Of a stretch of DNA of 63,451 nt, positions 13,601 through 25,365 are shown piece after piece. Under the pieces are notes generated by a model. It had not been told where the DNA came from. It was given only the letters and a program-made list of their open reading frames with translations, and ran no database searches. This DNA is from Lindgomyces ingoldianus (Eukaryota; Ascomycota; Dothideomycetes; Pleosporales; Lindgomycetaceae): assembly GCF_010093535.1 (NCBI RefSeq), contig NW_022985177.1, positions 1,232,265-1,295,715 on the forward strand, read 5' to 3'. A program made the position numbers and the translations under genes. Numbering within the stretch: the first letter of the stretch is position 1; every line of letters starts with the position of its first letter.

Positions 13601-14155
13601 TGTAAGGACGGAGCTCTGTACCACTACGCCAATACAACTAAAAAGGTGCGAATAATTAACCAACGTTAATTTTTGGGTGCAGAATAGTATATATACCTGT
13701 CGCACGTAAGCGCCATCTCAGCCTTACATTATCCCCCTTCTTAGCAGACGCATGTCCCAGGCGTCACATGACCTACCCGCAGCTCAGAGGCGCCATGCGC
13801 ATGTCTCAGTTACCAGCCAGAGGCTGACCACCTGCGGCCCAGAGGCGCAGGATAAATAACAACACAACGCTTAGTAGCCCACGCCAGCTAAGCCATATAC
13901 ACTAGACCTCCCAGCAGCTACAACGTGGCGCCAGAAGAGGCTGCCTCACGTTTTAGTCTAAAAACTAGCTAAGCTGTCTAAGGTGTGGGTCAAACGCGCG
14001 ACCGTCCTTGTTGTTAGTTGATTATTATGTAAGGACAGAGCTCTGTACCACTACGCCAATACAACTAAAAAGGTGCGAATAATTAACCAACGTTAATTTT
14101 CAGGTGCAGAATAGTATATATACCTGTCGCACGTAAGCGCCATCTCAGCCTTACA
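13601..14155 (-). mobile_element. Miniature LTR retrotransposon (TRIM-like), 555 bp
   Basis: Two 128-bp direct repeats (13601-13728 and 14028-14155) start TGTAAGGAC and end CAGCCTTACA. They differ at only three positions, all transitions. The 299-bp interior has no long open frame. Target duplication ATAGA is at 13596-13600 and 14156-14160; the equivalent empty site is visible in B3 near 40735. The pyrimidine stretch TTATCCCCCTTCTT next to the left repeat is a reversed polypurine tract, giving a minus orientation. TATATATA near 13690 lies inside the repeat. It has no coding capacity, so it must have been mobilised by another element's proteins. Confidence 0.92.
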
Positions 14156-15221
14156 ATAGAGCTACATAGGACAGTAAAACTTTTTTATATTATAACTAAC
14201 TATGTAAATCTAGTTATGTTTTTAACAGTAAAGAAACTCTTACTAATGCACATAAAATAAGTAATAGAGCTTGCTTAGTTTAACTGCATTATTAAGCATG
14301 TTCTAGGAGTACAAAACGAGCAGGCTAACGCTTTTAGCTAGAGGCTAGATTACTTTAATAGAGAAAAGGAAAAAACTAAGAAATTTATTCTTTTTAAAAA
14401 AATTAGTAAAGAATAGATTTATAACAAGCCTTAGCATATAAAAGAATTCTGCATGCTTATAGTAAATAAGCAAAGATAAAAAAACTTAATCTATAAATAT
14501 TACAAATCTCTAATGTTTAGACACCTAGGAATAGGCACCCTTTAAAAGAAGTTAAGGGCTGCTATACTATAACATATACTAAAGGTAAAGCAACTGTGCA
14601 CTAAAGTGCTTAGAGAATGCAACACCTGCAATAGAAATAACTTATAAAGGCATAAAGCCTATAAATACTTATAACTAATTACACTCTTAAAGCAACTATA
14701 AATAATAATTATAATAAACTTTATTACAGAACTTCCCCTATCTAAGAAGCTAGGAATAGAAAGAATGTGCAACATAATTATAGTAGCTCTTAATAAAACT
14801 ACTAAATATCTGCACACTTAGCCCTTAGAAAAAATAATAACAGCTAAAAAATTTATCTATAAATTAGAATAAAATGTTATATTAGTATATAAATGCTCTA
14901 GGATTATTATCTTTAACTAAGATAAACTGTTTACTAGCAGATTTTAGAAGGCAGCTATGCAACACCTTAGTATAACCTATAAGCTATCTATAGCATACTA
15001 TCTGTAGATGGACAGCTAGACTAAGAGAGTAAACACTAAAGTAGAAAAATACTTAAGGAAATATATCTCTTACACCTAGAGTAATTAGGCAGAATAGCTT
15101 CTAATAGCATAACTAGCTATTAACACAGTATAATTAGCTATAATAAAAGAAACGCTATATAAGGCTAATTTTAGGTACAATTTATATTTTACACTATAAG
15201 GAAATTAGCCTACAGACCTTT

Positions 15222-15344
15222 AAAAATTAATAAACTAGTTATTAAACTTGTAAAGCACTTATAAAAATTAATAAACTAGTTATTAAACTTGTAAAGCACT
15301 TATAAAAATTAATAAACTAGTTATTAAACTTGTAAAGCACTTAT
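15222..15344. repeat. 41-bp tandem repeat, three identical copies
   Basis: Units at 15222-15262, 15263-15303 and 15304-15344, identical base for base, lie in the RIP-degraded 3' end of the B1 integrase. The corresponding place in B3 (about 42030-42060) has a single copy. Confidence 0.95.
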
Positions 15345-15699
15345 AAAAAATTAGTAATTAAAGCTAGATCTAGCTAAGAAATAATAAAAAGATATGTAAA
15401 TAAGTTATAATAACTAGGACTAGAGATCTACCTAGAAGACTACGCATATCTTAACACTAAGAACCTTAAAATATCTAGACCCTCTAGGAAGCTAGTAAAA
15501 AAAAGAATAAAACTATATAAAGTTTTATAGACTTAATAAGACAATTATAAACTTAAGCTTTCTTTATATATAAAGATACATCTATAGTTCTATGTCTCTA
15601 GATTAGAAAAAGCACTTAAAGAGATTCCTCTATCTACATAAGAATAAGAAGACAAAGAAACAGAACATAAAGTTAAATATATTATTAGTAATTAAAAAA

Positions 15700-16507
15700 A
15701 TAAAAAAGAGTTTTTAGTAAAATAAAAAAGGTAGCTTACTAGTAAAAACACTTAAAAACTAGCTAAGAATTTGCAGAACGCGCAGCTGTTAGTATAAAGG
15801 TACCTCTAAGCTTGTCTAAAAGAAACTAGCTAGGTAATAAGGCACCTATATTAAAAGAAATAGCTATGTTATTACTAGATAGCAGTAGCCTTTAGAGATA
15901 AGTTCTAGCTAATAAAGGCTATAAAAGAGAGCAACTCTTTACTTTAGCTTTAAAAGCTTCTATTTTGTTTAAAGAAAAAAGGTCTCCTTTTAAATACTTT
16001 ACACACTAAGCCTCTAGTAAATCTAGTAATTTTTAGATATAATCTTATTTAGAGCACTTCTTAGCTGTTGCCTCTAGAGTCTTCTAGATCTAGTGCAACA
16101 TCTTTTTACTAAGCTCCTGCTTGTAAACCCTTATAGTAGTAGCCTTTTAAAGAAGCGCCTCTCTCTCCTTCTCTAGCTAATTTTATGCAGTGTTAGAGAC
16201 AAAAGCATTGCACTTGCTGTGCTTTTTTACACACTTAACATATTTGTCTAAGAATAAAGTTAATACATAGGACAACCCTAAAAATTAGCAAGCGCTATAG
16301 GGCCTTATCTTTGTCTAGCAAAGAGAATTAAAATAAAGGGTAACATAAGAACAGTAGGATAAATAAGACTAATAAGCTATTTAGTTTAAAAAAGATAGAT
16401 GTTAAGGATGCCTTTTAGTAGGTAGACACCTACCTTATAAATAAACTCTTACTAACACAGTTGTGTAAGCAGAGCGGCGAGGACGCTGCTAGGGAGAAGG
16501 GGCAGCG
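15700..16507 (+). other. 3' non-coding part of gypsy B1
   Basis: The C-terminal end of pol and the 3' untranslated region, without a readable frame. The homologous tract in B3 is 49773-50274 plus 52381-52601 and 54715-54749. The end is purine-rich and GC-rich (about 16470-16507) and abuts the 3' LTR. Confidence 0.6.
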
Positions 16508-17111
16508 TGTTACAGTCTACAGTTGGACCAGCGTAACTCCACCAGCAGTGCTCCACGATCTAGCTGGGTTGGGGCAGGGCTCGCTTATAGACCAGTTAGA
16601 ACACACGGAAGCGGCACAGCTGCCCGCGATAATAGAGGAATGCGTTGTCTAATAGGGAGGACAGGCCGCGAGGACAGGCTGCGAGTCTAGGGAGCCTAAG
16701 GAGCTTAAGGGAGCTTACCTTAGCAGGCTCTATAAACTCTACAAGCTCCCCTTAGCACCTTTTGCACATGTATATAGTTCCTATATTAAACAACCTTTAA
16801 GAGGTGTGTTTAATGTTTAGTTTACTCTCTATATAGACTAAGTAGCATTTAGCTTTCTAAAGAGCTGTAATACTATTTATATATCTTGCACTATATATAC
16901 CTTAAACCCTGTCTAACAGGACTGTTTAACCCCAGCCACTATACTGCCGCACATAGGGCAAACCACGATCCGGTCACTCTACCTCCCCTCCAGTAGCCTA
17001 TTAGCCTATACGTAGGACTGTACACCCTACCGTCGGCCCCTATCACCCGTCCTACTTCCCCCCTAGGAATATCATAGACCCGAGTGCTTCCACGAAGCAA
17101 GGATTGTAACA
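16508..17111 (+). repeat. 3' LTR of gypsy B1
   Basis: 604 bp, TGTTACAG to GATTGTAACA, followed by AGAAG. Here the distal half is the well-preserved one (CCCGAGTGCTTCCACGAAGC), the reverse of the 5' LTR. Confidence 0.93.
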
Positions 17112-17147
17112 AGAAGTAACTTTTTAGATAAAAAGAAAAGTTGCTAG

Positions 17148-17428
17148 TGTCTATACACAGCAGCAGCATTATAGTCTAGATATAAGTAATTATGCATAAG
17201 TAAAACTACATATCTATGTTACATAATACTTATGTGTAAACCTCTATGCGCAAATATTTAAATATCCCCTTTTTTCTCTGTATAGAGGAAAGATAAGAGT
17301 AATAGAACTAGAAAACATGTTACTCTTACTTTACCTACCTTATACACTGTGCACACTGTACACCACTCTTACTCTTGCTACTTAAGTGCTTATACTATAA
17401 GCAGCTAGCTGTCGGAGCCTATTCAACA
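17148..17428 (+). repeat. 3' LTR of copia F1
   Basis: 281 bp, TGTCTATACAC to CTATTCAACA, the reverse complement of the F2 LTRs at 30502-30781 and 36854-37133. It is strongly RIP-mutated. The partner LTR is outside the window, so no target duplication can be checked. Confidence 0.88.
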
Positions 17429-17961
17429 GTTATAATTAATACTTATAAAAATAAAAATTTAAAAGTATATAAATAGTTTACTTACTTTTATAATTAAAGC
17501 ATTTAAAAAGGTCTTAAAAAGAGTAGTAATAATTATGCATAAGCTAGTATTAGTATAATAAAAAATTACTAAGCTTTAAAAAGCTAATAAAGCTACTATG
17601 TAACATAAATTATATAAAAAAGTAAATTAAAGTAAAAAAAACTTTAATAATTTAAAAAAGCTTACACTTAATAGCTTTAAAAAAGTTTAAGGTGCATAGT
17701 AATAAAAAAAAAGTAAAAAAGTAAGTATAAGCTAAAGTAAGTAAGCTATTTTAAAGGCGCTACAGACAGTGTAATTAGACTAGGCATAACACGCAAATAT
17801 GTAAGTAAAAAGTAGAAGTAGTATTTAAATAATATTCTAGGCTATACTGTACTATATAGTGCTAGAGCAGGTTGTTATAGGCTATAATAGAGTTTATTAG
17901 GGTGGGGTCTTAGCAAAAGTAAGTGACTTAGGTGTGTAAGCAACTTGCCTGTGAAGTACGT
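17429..17961 (+). pseudogene. pogo-like transposon G1, 3' part
   Basis: C-terminal part of a pogo/Fot-like DDE transposase followed by the 3' terminal inverted repeat (GCAAAAGTAAG...GAAGTACGT) and a TA at 17962-17963. The coding relic shows the Lys/Arg-rich tail and the CxxC...HNxxxCK zinc-knuckle block (near 17755-17810) known from fungal pogo transposases, with stops. The 5' part is removed by copia F1. It is inserted at a TA inside G2. Confidence 0.75.
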
Positions 17962-17963
17962 TA

Positions 17964-19070
17964 TTTCTATACTTTTTTACTTATTATACTTTTTATAGCT
18001 GCTTAATATAAGTTGTTTTACTTCTTTAAAAAAAGTGTATAAGCGCTAATATAAAGCTATGTAAGGCACTAGAGACATGAGGAACTGCATTGAATGTATT
18101 GCTAGAGGAGTCCTTTGCAGGAGTCTATATATATGCGAAATAAGTGGGTGAGTCGTGGCAAGAGACTGTGCTGAGATGCATACGACTATGGTGCCGACGC
18201 ATGATCATTGTGTGACGACACATCCGACTATCGTGCGACTATGGTGACGACGCATCCGAGTGCCACCACTGCAAACAGCTAAGCTAAAAACCTTATATAT
18301 AACTAAATTACTAATATTATAGAAATAAAGTTTTTACTATACTTTAAAGCAGCTTATAGTACTATAATTACTTTTAGTAATATTTAAAAAAAGTTTTAAA
18401 GCACTAAATTACTTTTTTTAACTTATAATAAGTTATAATAAGCCTTAATATAAAGTTATACACTTTATTACTACTACAACTTATACATAATAAGCCCTAG
18501 TAGTTATAAACTCTAAGTAATACTCTAAAACTTAAGTTATAATTAATGCTTATAAAAATAAAAATTTAAAAGTATATAAATAGTTTACTAACTTTTATAG
18601 TTAAAGTAATTAAAAAAGTGTTAAAAAAGGTAGTAATAATTATAAATAAGCTAGTGTTAGCATAAAAGAAAATTACTAAGCTTTAAGTAGCTAATAAAGC
18701 TACTATATAACATAAATTACATAATAAAAAGTAGATTAAAGTAAAAAAAACTTTAATAATTTAAAAAAGTTTATACTTGATAGCTCTAAAGAAGTTTAAA
18801 GCGCGCAGTAATAAAAAGAAAGTAAAGAAGTAAGTGTAAGCTAAAGTAAGTAAGCTATTCTAAAGGCGCTACAGATAGTGTAATTAGACTAGGCATAACA
18901 TGTAAATATATAAGTAAGAAGTAAAAGTAGCATCAAAATAATATTCTAGGCTATACTATACTATATAGTGCTAGAGTAGGTTGTTATAGGCTATAATAGA
19001 GTTTATTAGGGTGTGGTCTTAGCAAAAGTAAGCAACTTAGGTGTGTAAGCAACTTGCCTGTAAAGTACAT
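17964..19070 (+). pseudogene. pogo-like transposon G2, 5'-truncated
   Basis: Starts inside the DDE region (the stretch before the family's HLLQPLDVGCF block) and continues through the zinc-knuckle tail (near 18860-18910) to a 3' terminal inverted repeat ending at 19070, with TA at 19071-19072. It is interrupted by solo LTR D2. RIP-degraded. It sits at a TA within G4. Confidence 0.72.
18050..18277 (-). mobile_element. Solo LTR D2 (228 bp)
   Basis: Inverse copy of D1, ending CCACTGCAAACA at 18277, flanked by GCTAA at 18045-18049 and 18278-18282. It keeps its CGTCGTCAC-type repeats and TATATATAT box with few mutations inside a very AT-rich host. Confidence 0.93.
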
Positions 19071-19482
19071 TACTTAAACTTTACTTTTAGCGTTAAGTAG
19101 CGCTTAATAAACATATTAAGCTAGTTTATACTAATATAGCTTATATTACACTTAGTGTGTAAAGAATTAGCTATATTACCTATAACTACTAGCTAGAGAG
19201 GAAATCCTTACACATCTAGCTTAAGTATGTGCTAAATAATTACTTTCTTTTTATTATTATCTAGCTTTTATAAGTTAGCTATATAATTAGCTTTAAAAGG
19301 TTATCTAGTGTATTAGTTACTTATTATTTTTTAAAGAATCTTATAGATAGCTGTAGTATATTACTTAGAAAGTGTTACGTCTTATTTAAAAGCCTAAAGT
19401 ATAAGCTATATGTAATATTTCTTTAACACATCTAACTAGTGTTGTTAAGTTTTAGCAAAAGTAAGTAACTTAGGTGTGTAAG

Positions 19483-19757
19483 TGTGATGACAAGCACTGT
19501 CTCTACTACTGTATAGAGCTAGGGAAGCAAGGCAGAGTAGGTCAGCTCTATTTTAGCTACACTAAGATAGAGAGGAGAAAGTGAGCTTTAAGGGTAGCTC
19601 TGCAGAAGAAGTGCTTGCAGCGCTAAGGCGCTAGCAAGGACGCTAGCGCTAAGTAAACTAATAGCGTTGCGCTAGTCGCACCCTCTATATCCTAATTAGC
19701 TGCACAGGCAGCTTGTTATGTGACGCGCGACAGAGCTCTCTGCGTAGGACTGTCACA
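19483..19757 (-). repeat. Left (3') LTR of H
   Basis: TGTGATGACAAGCACTG to GGACTGTCACA, 275 bp. It contains a short imperfect duplication GCGCTAAGGCGCTAGC. Slightly more mutated at its inner end than the outer end of the right LTR (CCTAATTAGC against CCTGATTGGC). Confidence 0.9.
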
Positions 19758-22163
19758 TTACCCCCCTTTAAGGCAGTCTTGTTCTTAAGACTAGGTAGTT
19801 TAGCGCCTTTATATTAGTCTTTAAACTAGTTAAGACTTTAGCATAAGTTAATTATTAACTTTTATAGGTTCTATATTTTTACCTTTTTTATACGCTTGCA
19901 ACTAGGCGTCTAGTTACGCTAGTAGACTAGGCTTAGTAGGATATGCTTAGTAGAAGTCCCTTACCTTATGCAGAGCTCTAAGGAATCTGTTGGCATTATA
20001 CTAGGTAGGGTTAGGATTATAGCCTACCTATAAGGCTTAGTATTAGAGACGCCTGCAGTAGACATAACTATCTAGAATGTTCTAAACCTGCTACTTAGGG
20101 TAACTGTTAACCTTAATTAGCTTCTCTAAGGGCTTAACCTAACCTAGCAGTGTTGTAGGTGCTGCCTGCTGTAGGCAGTCTGCGTGGAAGACGTTGTGCA
20201 TTCTTATGTACAGGGGGAGCTTAAGCTAGTACAAATAACCTCTTATGCCTATAATTAGATAGGGCCTGTACATCTGCTAGTTAAGCTTCTAGCTAAGGCG
20301 CTTTATAGTAAAGCCCTTAAAGGTTATGTATACTTTATTGCCTACTATAAAGTTAGGCTTATGCTACTTTTTATTTACCTAAGCTGCTTACTACTTTTAA
20401 GCTTAAGTAATGCCCTTGTTTATAATCTTAATTACTTGTTATATAGTGTTATAGTAAAGCTTAGCATAGCTTTAAGCCTTCTTACATAAAATCTGCTCTA
20501 GCGCAGTTAGTAAGCGTCTTATACATGCCTTTTAGTCCTAGTAGTGTGTTAGATAATAGCTAAACTTAATTTTAAACAGTAATAACCTTATTATCTTATG
20601 TAGTAAAGATGCTTAAGCCTAGTCTATACAAGGCAGCAGGTCTAACTAGTTGTCCTAGAAGTAATTAATAAATAGACATAGTTACTAGTTAATATACTAA
20701 TTTAGCACCTCTATGTTGCTGTTAGTCTAGAGATAGTAAAGTATAAAAAGCTTTTATTTAACACTAGTAAGGTAGCAAAGCTTATCTATAAATGCAGAGG
20801 TAAACTATAGTCTATAGTTAAAGACAATTAATTAAGAGGGTCTATAGACATGCTAGATATAGCAATAGTATAGGTCTGCAGCCCCTACAGTAGTAATAGT
20901 CTTATAGCACAGTAGTAAGAAGCAGCGCTTACTTAGACAGTCTACTATAATAAACACGTTATTATAGCTAGCTTAATTAGGTAAGAATAACTTAAAATTT
21001 ATAAAAATGTTTTACTATACTTACTTAGGTATTAGTAGCAGCTTAAAAAGCCCTAAAGTCTTATCTTAAAGAATATAGCTCTACTAATAGGCCTTATAGG
21101 CGCTAATATAGGTCTTAACATCTTAGCTTATGCTTAGCTAGTAGTACTACTTGCGCAGCAGCTTAGTTATTTTTCTAGTCCTAGAATGTGTAGTAAGTTG
21201 CGTTGTGTAAATAGCGCAGATAAGGTAAGTCTTTAGGAACTAGACAGCTAGGACTACAAGCTTCCTTTTCTTTAGTAGTAAGCCTTTAGTGTTAAGCTTT
21301 TATTATAAGCTAAAATTCTACACTTTATTAGAGCAGTATTATAAGCTTTTATAATTCTAATTAGCATCTAAAATTTAATTAATAAGCTTATATAGTTAAT
21401 TTATTAGCAGTAGCTCTATAAGCTTTTTATTTAGCAGAGAGGTGCTCTACAGGGCAGCATGTAATTAAGTAATAAGACTAACACTAATCTACTTTTAGCT
21501 TAGAAAAGAGTGTGTATAAGTAGCCTTATTTTTTTTTTTTTGCATTTTAAGCTTCTTTTACTTTCTTAATAGCGCGTCTACAACAACATTAGCAGTGCTT
21601 AGGCAGTAGGTTAGCGTAAGGTTAAAGTCTACTATTAGTATAGCCTATTATATTTAGTAAGAGGTGAGCTTACACTTAATAGCAAAGTACTTAAAAGCTT
21701 AGTAGTTAGTAATTACTATAAACAGCTTATCTTATTATAAGCTTATTAACTGCGCTTACTACTTTTATAAGCTTTAGATAACTATAAGCATTTTTTTATT
21801 ATATATATTATAGTTTATTTATAGCAGGCTTATAGTCTTAGAGTAGAACGCCACAGAGCGCTAGATGCTGTTGTTCTGCAGCTGTAATAGTACTTCTGTA
21901 ATAACTTTGTTGCTTACATTAGTCTCTATACGCGTCTTGTAATTTAGTAAGTAGTGTGTAAAGATATTATCTAATAGCATAAGGTTCTTAGTGCGCTTAA
22001 ACACAGCTAACTTATGCTTTTTTAAAGAATGCTAGGCGCTACGCTTAAGCAGCTTTATAAGCAGCTGTATAATGCAACTATAGTTCTTAAGGAAGGCGCA
22101 GTAGAAGTTGCAGAACCCTAGGAACAACTGCAGGCTCTTAATTAAGGTTAGTATAGGCTAGTC

Positions 22164-22379
22164 TTAGACAGCAGCTATCTTAGCAGGGTCCTTGCAGATT
22201 CTGTCTATGCTAATAATAAAACCTAAGAATTTTGTTTTAGTAACTGTAAATTTACTCTTTTTAAGGTTAATCTGCAGGCTAGCGTCTTGCAGACAACATA
22301 GGACCTTAGCAACGTGTGCCTTATGCTGCAGGGGGTTGTCTAGATAGTCTATAACTAGCCTAAGCTGCTCTAGAGACAT
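22164..22379 (-). pseudogene. RT fragment of element H (71 codons open)
   Basis: The longest surviving open stretch of H pol. The translation carries the gypsy RT thumb signature: HKAHVAKVL, LQINLKKSKF, then TKTKFLGFIIS (residues about 19-56), which normally follows the YxDD block by some 15-40 residues. The Met start is incidental; the sequence continues upstream through stops. It has no independent function and is a relic of a much longer Pol. Confidence 0.8.
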
Positions 22380-25365
22380 GCTGTATAGTAGGCTGCTTAA
22401 TAAGGTGTTCTCTGCTATTAGCTTAATATTATAGTTAACACTAGGTTAGTGTAGCAGCAGTTTGTCTAAGTCTCTTTTTAAGAAGTAAGCTAGCGTAGCT
22501 CTAGCGTACGCAGGGGATAGTAACTTCTAAAGTATTAGCTGTTAGAGCTTATTCTTAGGATTAACTATTATAGGTGCTTAGCAGTTCTTAATTAGTTAAT
22601 TAACCTTATAGATGCTAATATGTCTAATTACAACATCTCTACGCCTTACATGTAGCATAAACGCAGCAGCGTTAATTACATTTACCTCTAGCCCTACCTT
22701 AGCAAGTGCTTTTCTAGAGACAGCTAGTTAATGTTAGTGTGCTTAATTAATGCTAGGGGGTATTAGTTAAGAATTAAGTTACTTTTTTATTTTTTTTAAG
22801 TTCTGCTGCTAATTATGCTTCTAAGTTAATTAAGGTTAGTATTAATTAATTTTTAATATCTTTATAAACTTATTTTGTTAGTTAGTGTCTACTTAATAAG
22901 ATTAGTTAATCTGTAGGAACATGCTACATGTAAAGACAATAATATTATGCTTATAGTCTTATGTTTAATTATTGTCTAGCTACTAAATTAATTATTTTTT
23001 ATAGTTAATCTAAACACTAGCTTTTTTAAAGACCTTACAGCTTATAATTAAGTTATAATAGCCTATGTTATAAAGAATAAAGAGTGTAGGTAGCTAGTAG
23101 CTGTTAATTACTAAATTTATGTAAAAGTACTTGTCTACTTGTCTATTTAGTTAATTATTATATCCTGTAATAAGAATAGACTTAATGCTAAGCATTTTAG
23201 GCTGTAGGTGCTTCTAGATTGTCTATAAGTGTTATAGGTAGATTAGATTATAGCTGCTAGCTTCTATGTTAATAAAACTATTTAAGCGTATAGTAATCCC
23301 TCTAGTAGAAACGCAGTAGGGCAGCATAAAAAGCTTACTACTAAATAGCAGCTTACGTAGCTTCTGCGCTAGCGCTTTATTTATTAACTTTAAAAAAAAG
23401 ACTTTTTTTAGAGTAAGTCTTTTTTTAATTTACTGTTTTTACTAAAGCTTATAGTGTCTAGCTTCTGCGCTGCTTCTATAGCCTTACTCTTAGCGTAGGC
23501 GTAAGGGCAGTTATAACTTATATATTCTAGCTAATAGCATAAGTAGCAGGTTATAGCATCTTTTATTAAAGCTGCCTATGCTTAGAGTGTTACTAAAGTT
23601 ATTAAGGCAGTAGTAGTAGCAGCAGGTTAAAGAATGTTTTAACATATAAGCTTCTTTTAACCTCTTTACACGCGTTACACGCTTAACTCTGCAGTAGACC
23701 TCTGCAGTAAGAAAGATATCTAGTAAGCTTACTTTATATAATTAAAAAAGCTAACTATTAAGTTGTTATAGTAAGTCTTTATATATACTTTAAGCTAACT
23801 TAATAAGGTGTTATAGATCTTATTCTTTTACTACTTAAGTAGCAGCTTAGCTTTATTTATAAAGCATATAAACTAAGCCTTAAAGTCTTTAAAATCTTAA
23901 GATAGCTTTATTTTAAGCTAGTAAAGCTTAGTCTTAGCTTTTATTTACTAGTTAGTATTTTAAAGCTTTTTTTTAAAAAGCTTATAATATTTTTAGTTAT
24001 TACTAGCTTACTTTACTACTTTTATGCTTTAAAGTAAAGAACTAGTTAACCTAGCACTTAACTACTTACTTTACTTTTAGTATAGTATACTTAAGTGTTT
24101 TTCTTCTTTATAAAGTTGCTATTTATAGGTATAAAGTAGTTTATATTATAAAGTAGCTTACTTATTAAAAAGTCTTTTTAGTAATTAAATTTAACATTAT
24201 TTTTGCTTATAAACCTAAGCAGATTCTTTACTTTAGCTAATAGTTTTAGCCTAGCTCCCTAGCTTATAGTACTAATATAAAAGAGGTTAAGTGTTTTTAG
24301 TATAGCTAGGTTAAATTGCAGTTACTTTTTTAATATAGTTAGTGTAAGTATACTTTTTAGCGCTTAATAAGCTTTATCTAAGAGAAATAATTAATTACAC
24401 ACTAGCATAGTAGCAGCTTTAAGTCTTTTAACTTTATTTTTATAATTAGCTAAGTATTTAAGAGTTTTATTTAGTAAGCTTTAAAGCTTTTATAGCTTTT
24501 TACTAACTTTTACTTACTTAGCTTTTACTATATTAACTACTTTAGTAAGAGTATTAGTGTAGTCTTAATAAGCTTATACTTTTAATAACTACTATAGTAG
24601 CTTATTTACTATAACTGTGTAATCTGCAGCTATAAGGTTTAGTAGGTCTAGGCAGAGGCTAATTAAATTATAATTAGTAGTACTTTAAGTAATAGCCTTT
24701 GTTTAGAATAATAGTGCTTTCTTAGCTTACTAAGCGCGCGCGTGTGCAGTCTTAATAGTGTAGTTCTCTTTAAACATATTATTAGTGTAGAACTAAGCCT
24801 AGCATAGTAGCGTCCTTAGTTTAGGCGTATAGGCGTTACTAGTAGGCTAGGCAGTAGAATTAACACACATTTTAATTCTTAACAGCTTTCCTATTCTAGT
24901 GCTTTTAGCTCCTTCCCTCTACTCTAGGGTCTAGCAGTCCGCAGAGGTATAGTGTAGTGTGAGCCCCAGGTCCGGTGACGGTGGGGCTGATAGTTAATTA
25001 GTGGTGGGTTTGTACATAGGTTTGTACAGAGCCTGCGGCTCTCTTCGCGTTATTGCAGTGGTAGTCAGTACAGTAGGCCCTCTTCTACAGTTAATTTAAA
25101 CTAGAGCAGCAGCGCTCTTAGCTTAGAGCTCTTTAATAAAGTGTAATAATCTAATTATTACTTAGTGTTGCTTTTACAGTTACCTAGCCTAACTAGGGCT
25201 TTAAAGCAGATAGCTATTGTTAATAAACTAAGGCTTAGCCTAGTTGTACTAGCAGATCTGTCTAAGTAAGGGTTAGTTAGCAGATTAAGCTTTTAGAGCT
25301 AACTATATAGTAGACCTAGATATTATATTGCTATTCTCTAGCTAAATAAGATAATTTTAGTATAA

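Larger units (their letters stand above)
10994..15700 (+). pseudogene. pol of gypsy B1 (RT, RNase H, integrase), RIP-degraded
   Basis: Plus-strand pol remains, broken by D1 (11779-12007) and the miniature element (13601-14155). The RT catalytic block is at 12969-12995 (VYLDNVLIY; the second Asp of YLDD is now Asn). RNase H-like sequence lies at about 13390-13560. The integrase zinc-binding block has His codons near 14520 and a Cys-x2-Cys at 14618-14629. The integrase core, with a relic of the family's MDFITDLP motif, is at 14700-14840. Stops occur every few codons. The order RT-RH-IN identifies Ty3/gypsy. Confidence 0.8.
2252..17111 (+). mobile_element. Full-length Ty3/gypsy element B1 with nested insertions
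   Basis: LTRs at 2252-2855 and 16508-17111 (604 bp each) are flanked by the 5-bp duplication AGAAG at 2247-2251 and 17112-17116. The purine tract AGGGAGAAGGGG lies just before the 3' LTR. The internal order gag, zinc knuckle, RT, RNase H, integrase is gypsy-type. Nested inside are a solo LTR of the same family (3448-4063), element C (5330-10993), solo LTR D1 (11779-12007) and a miniature LTR element (13601-14155). Without these the element is about 8 kb. All coding parts are RIP-degraded, so it cannot move by itself. Confidence 0.93.
289..17428 (+). mobile_element. Ty1/copia element F1 (5' part missing), split by gypsy B1
   Basis: The internal copia sequence runs from 289 to 2251 and resumes at 17112-17147, ending in the 3' LTR at 17148-17428. 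The break is the B1 insertion with its AGAAG duplication. The sequence 300-2251 reappears in reverse in the complete copia copy F2 (about 30800-32000). A purine-rich tract (AGATAAAAAGAAAAG) precedes the LTR. The 5' end lies beyond the window, behind element A1. The element is heavily RIP-mutated and has no usable reading frame. Confidence 0.8.

Noticed and set aside
13921..13945. TGGCGCCAGAAGAGG as a primer-binding site of the miniature element
   Set aside because: It looks like a tRNA-complementary site but is about 90-200 bp away from either LTR, whereas a primer-binding site should adjoin the 5' LTR.
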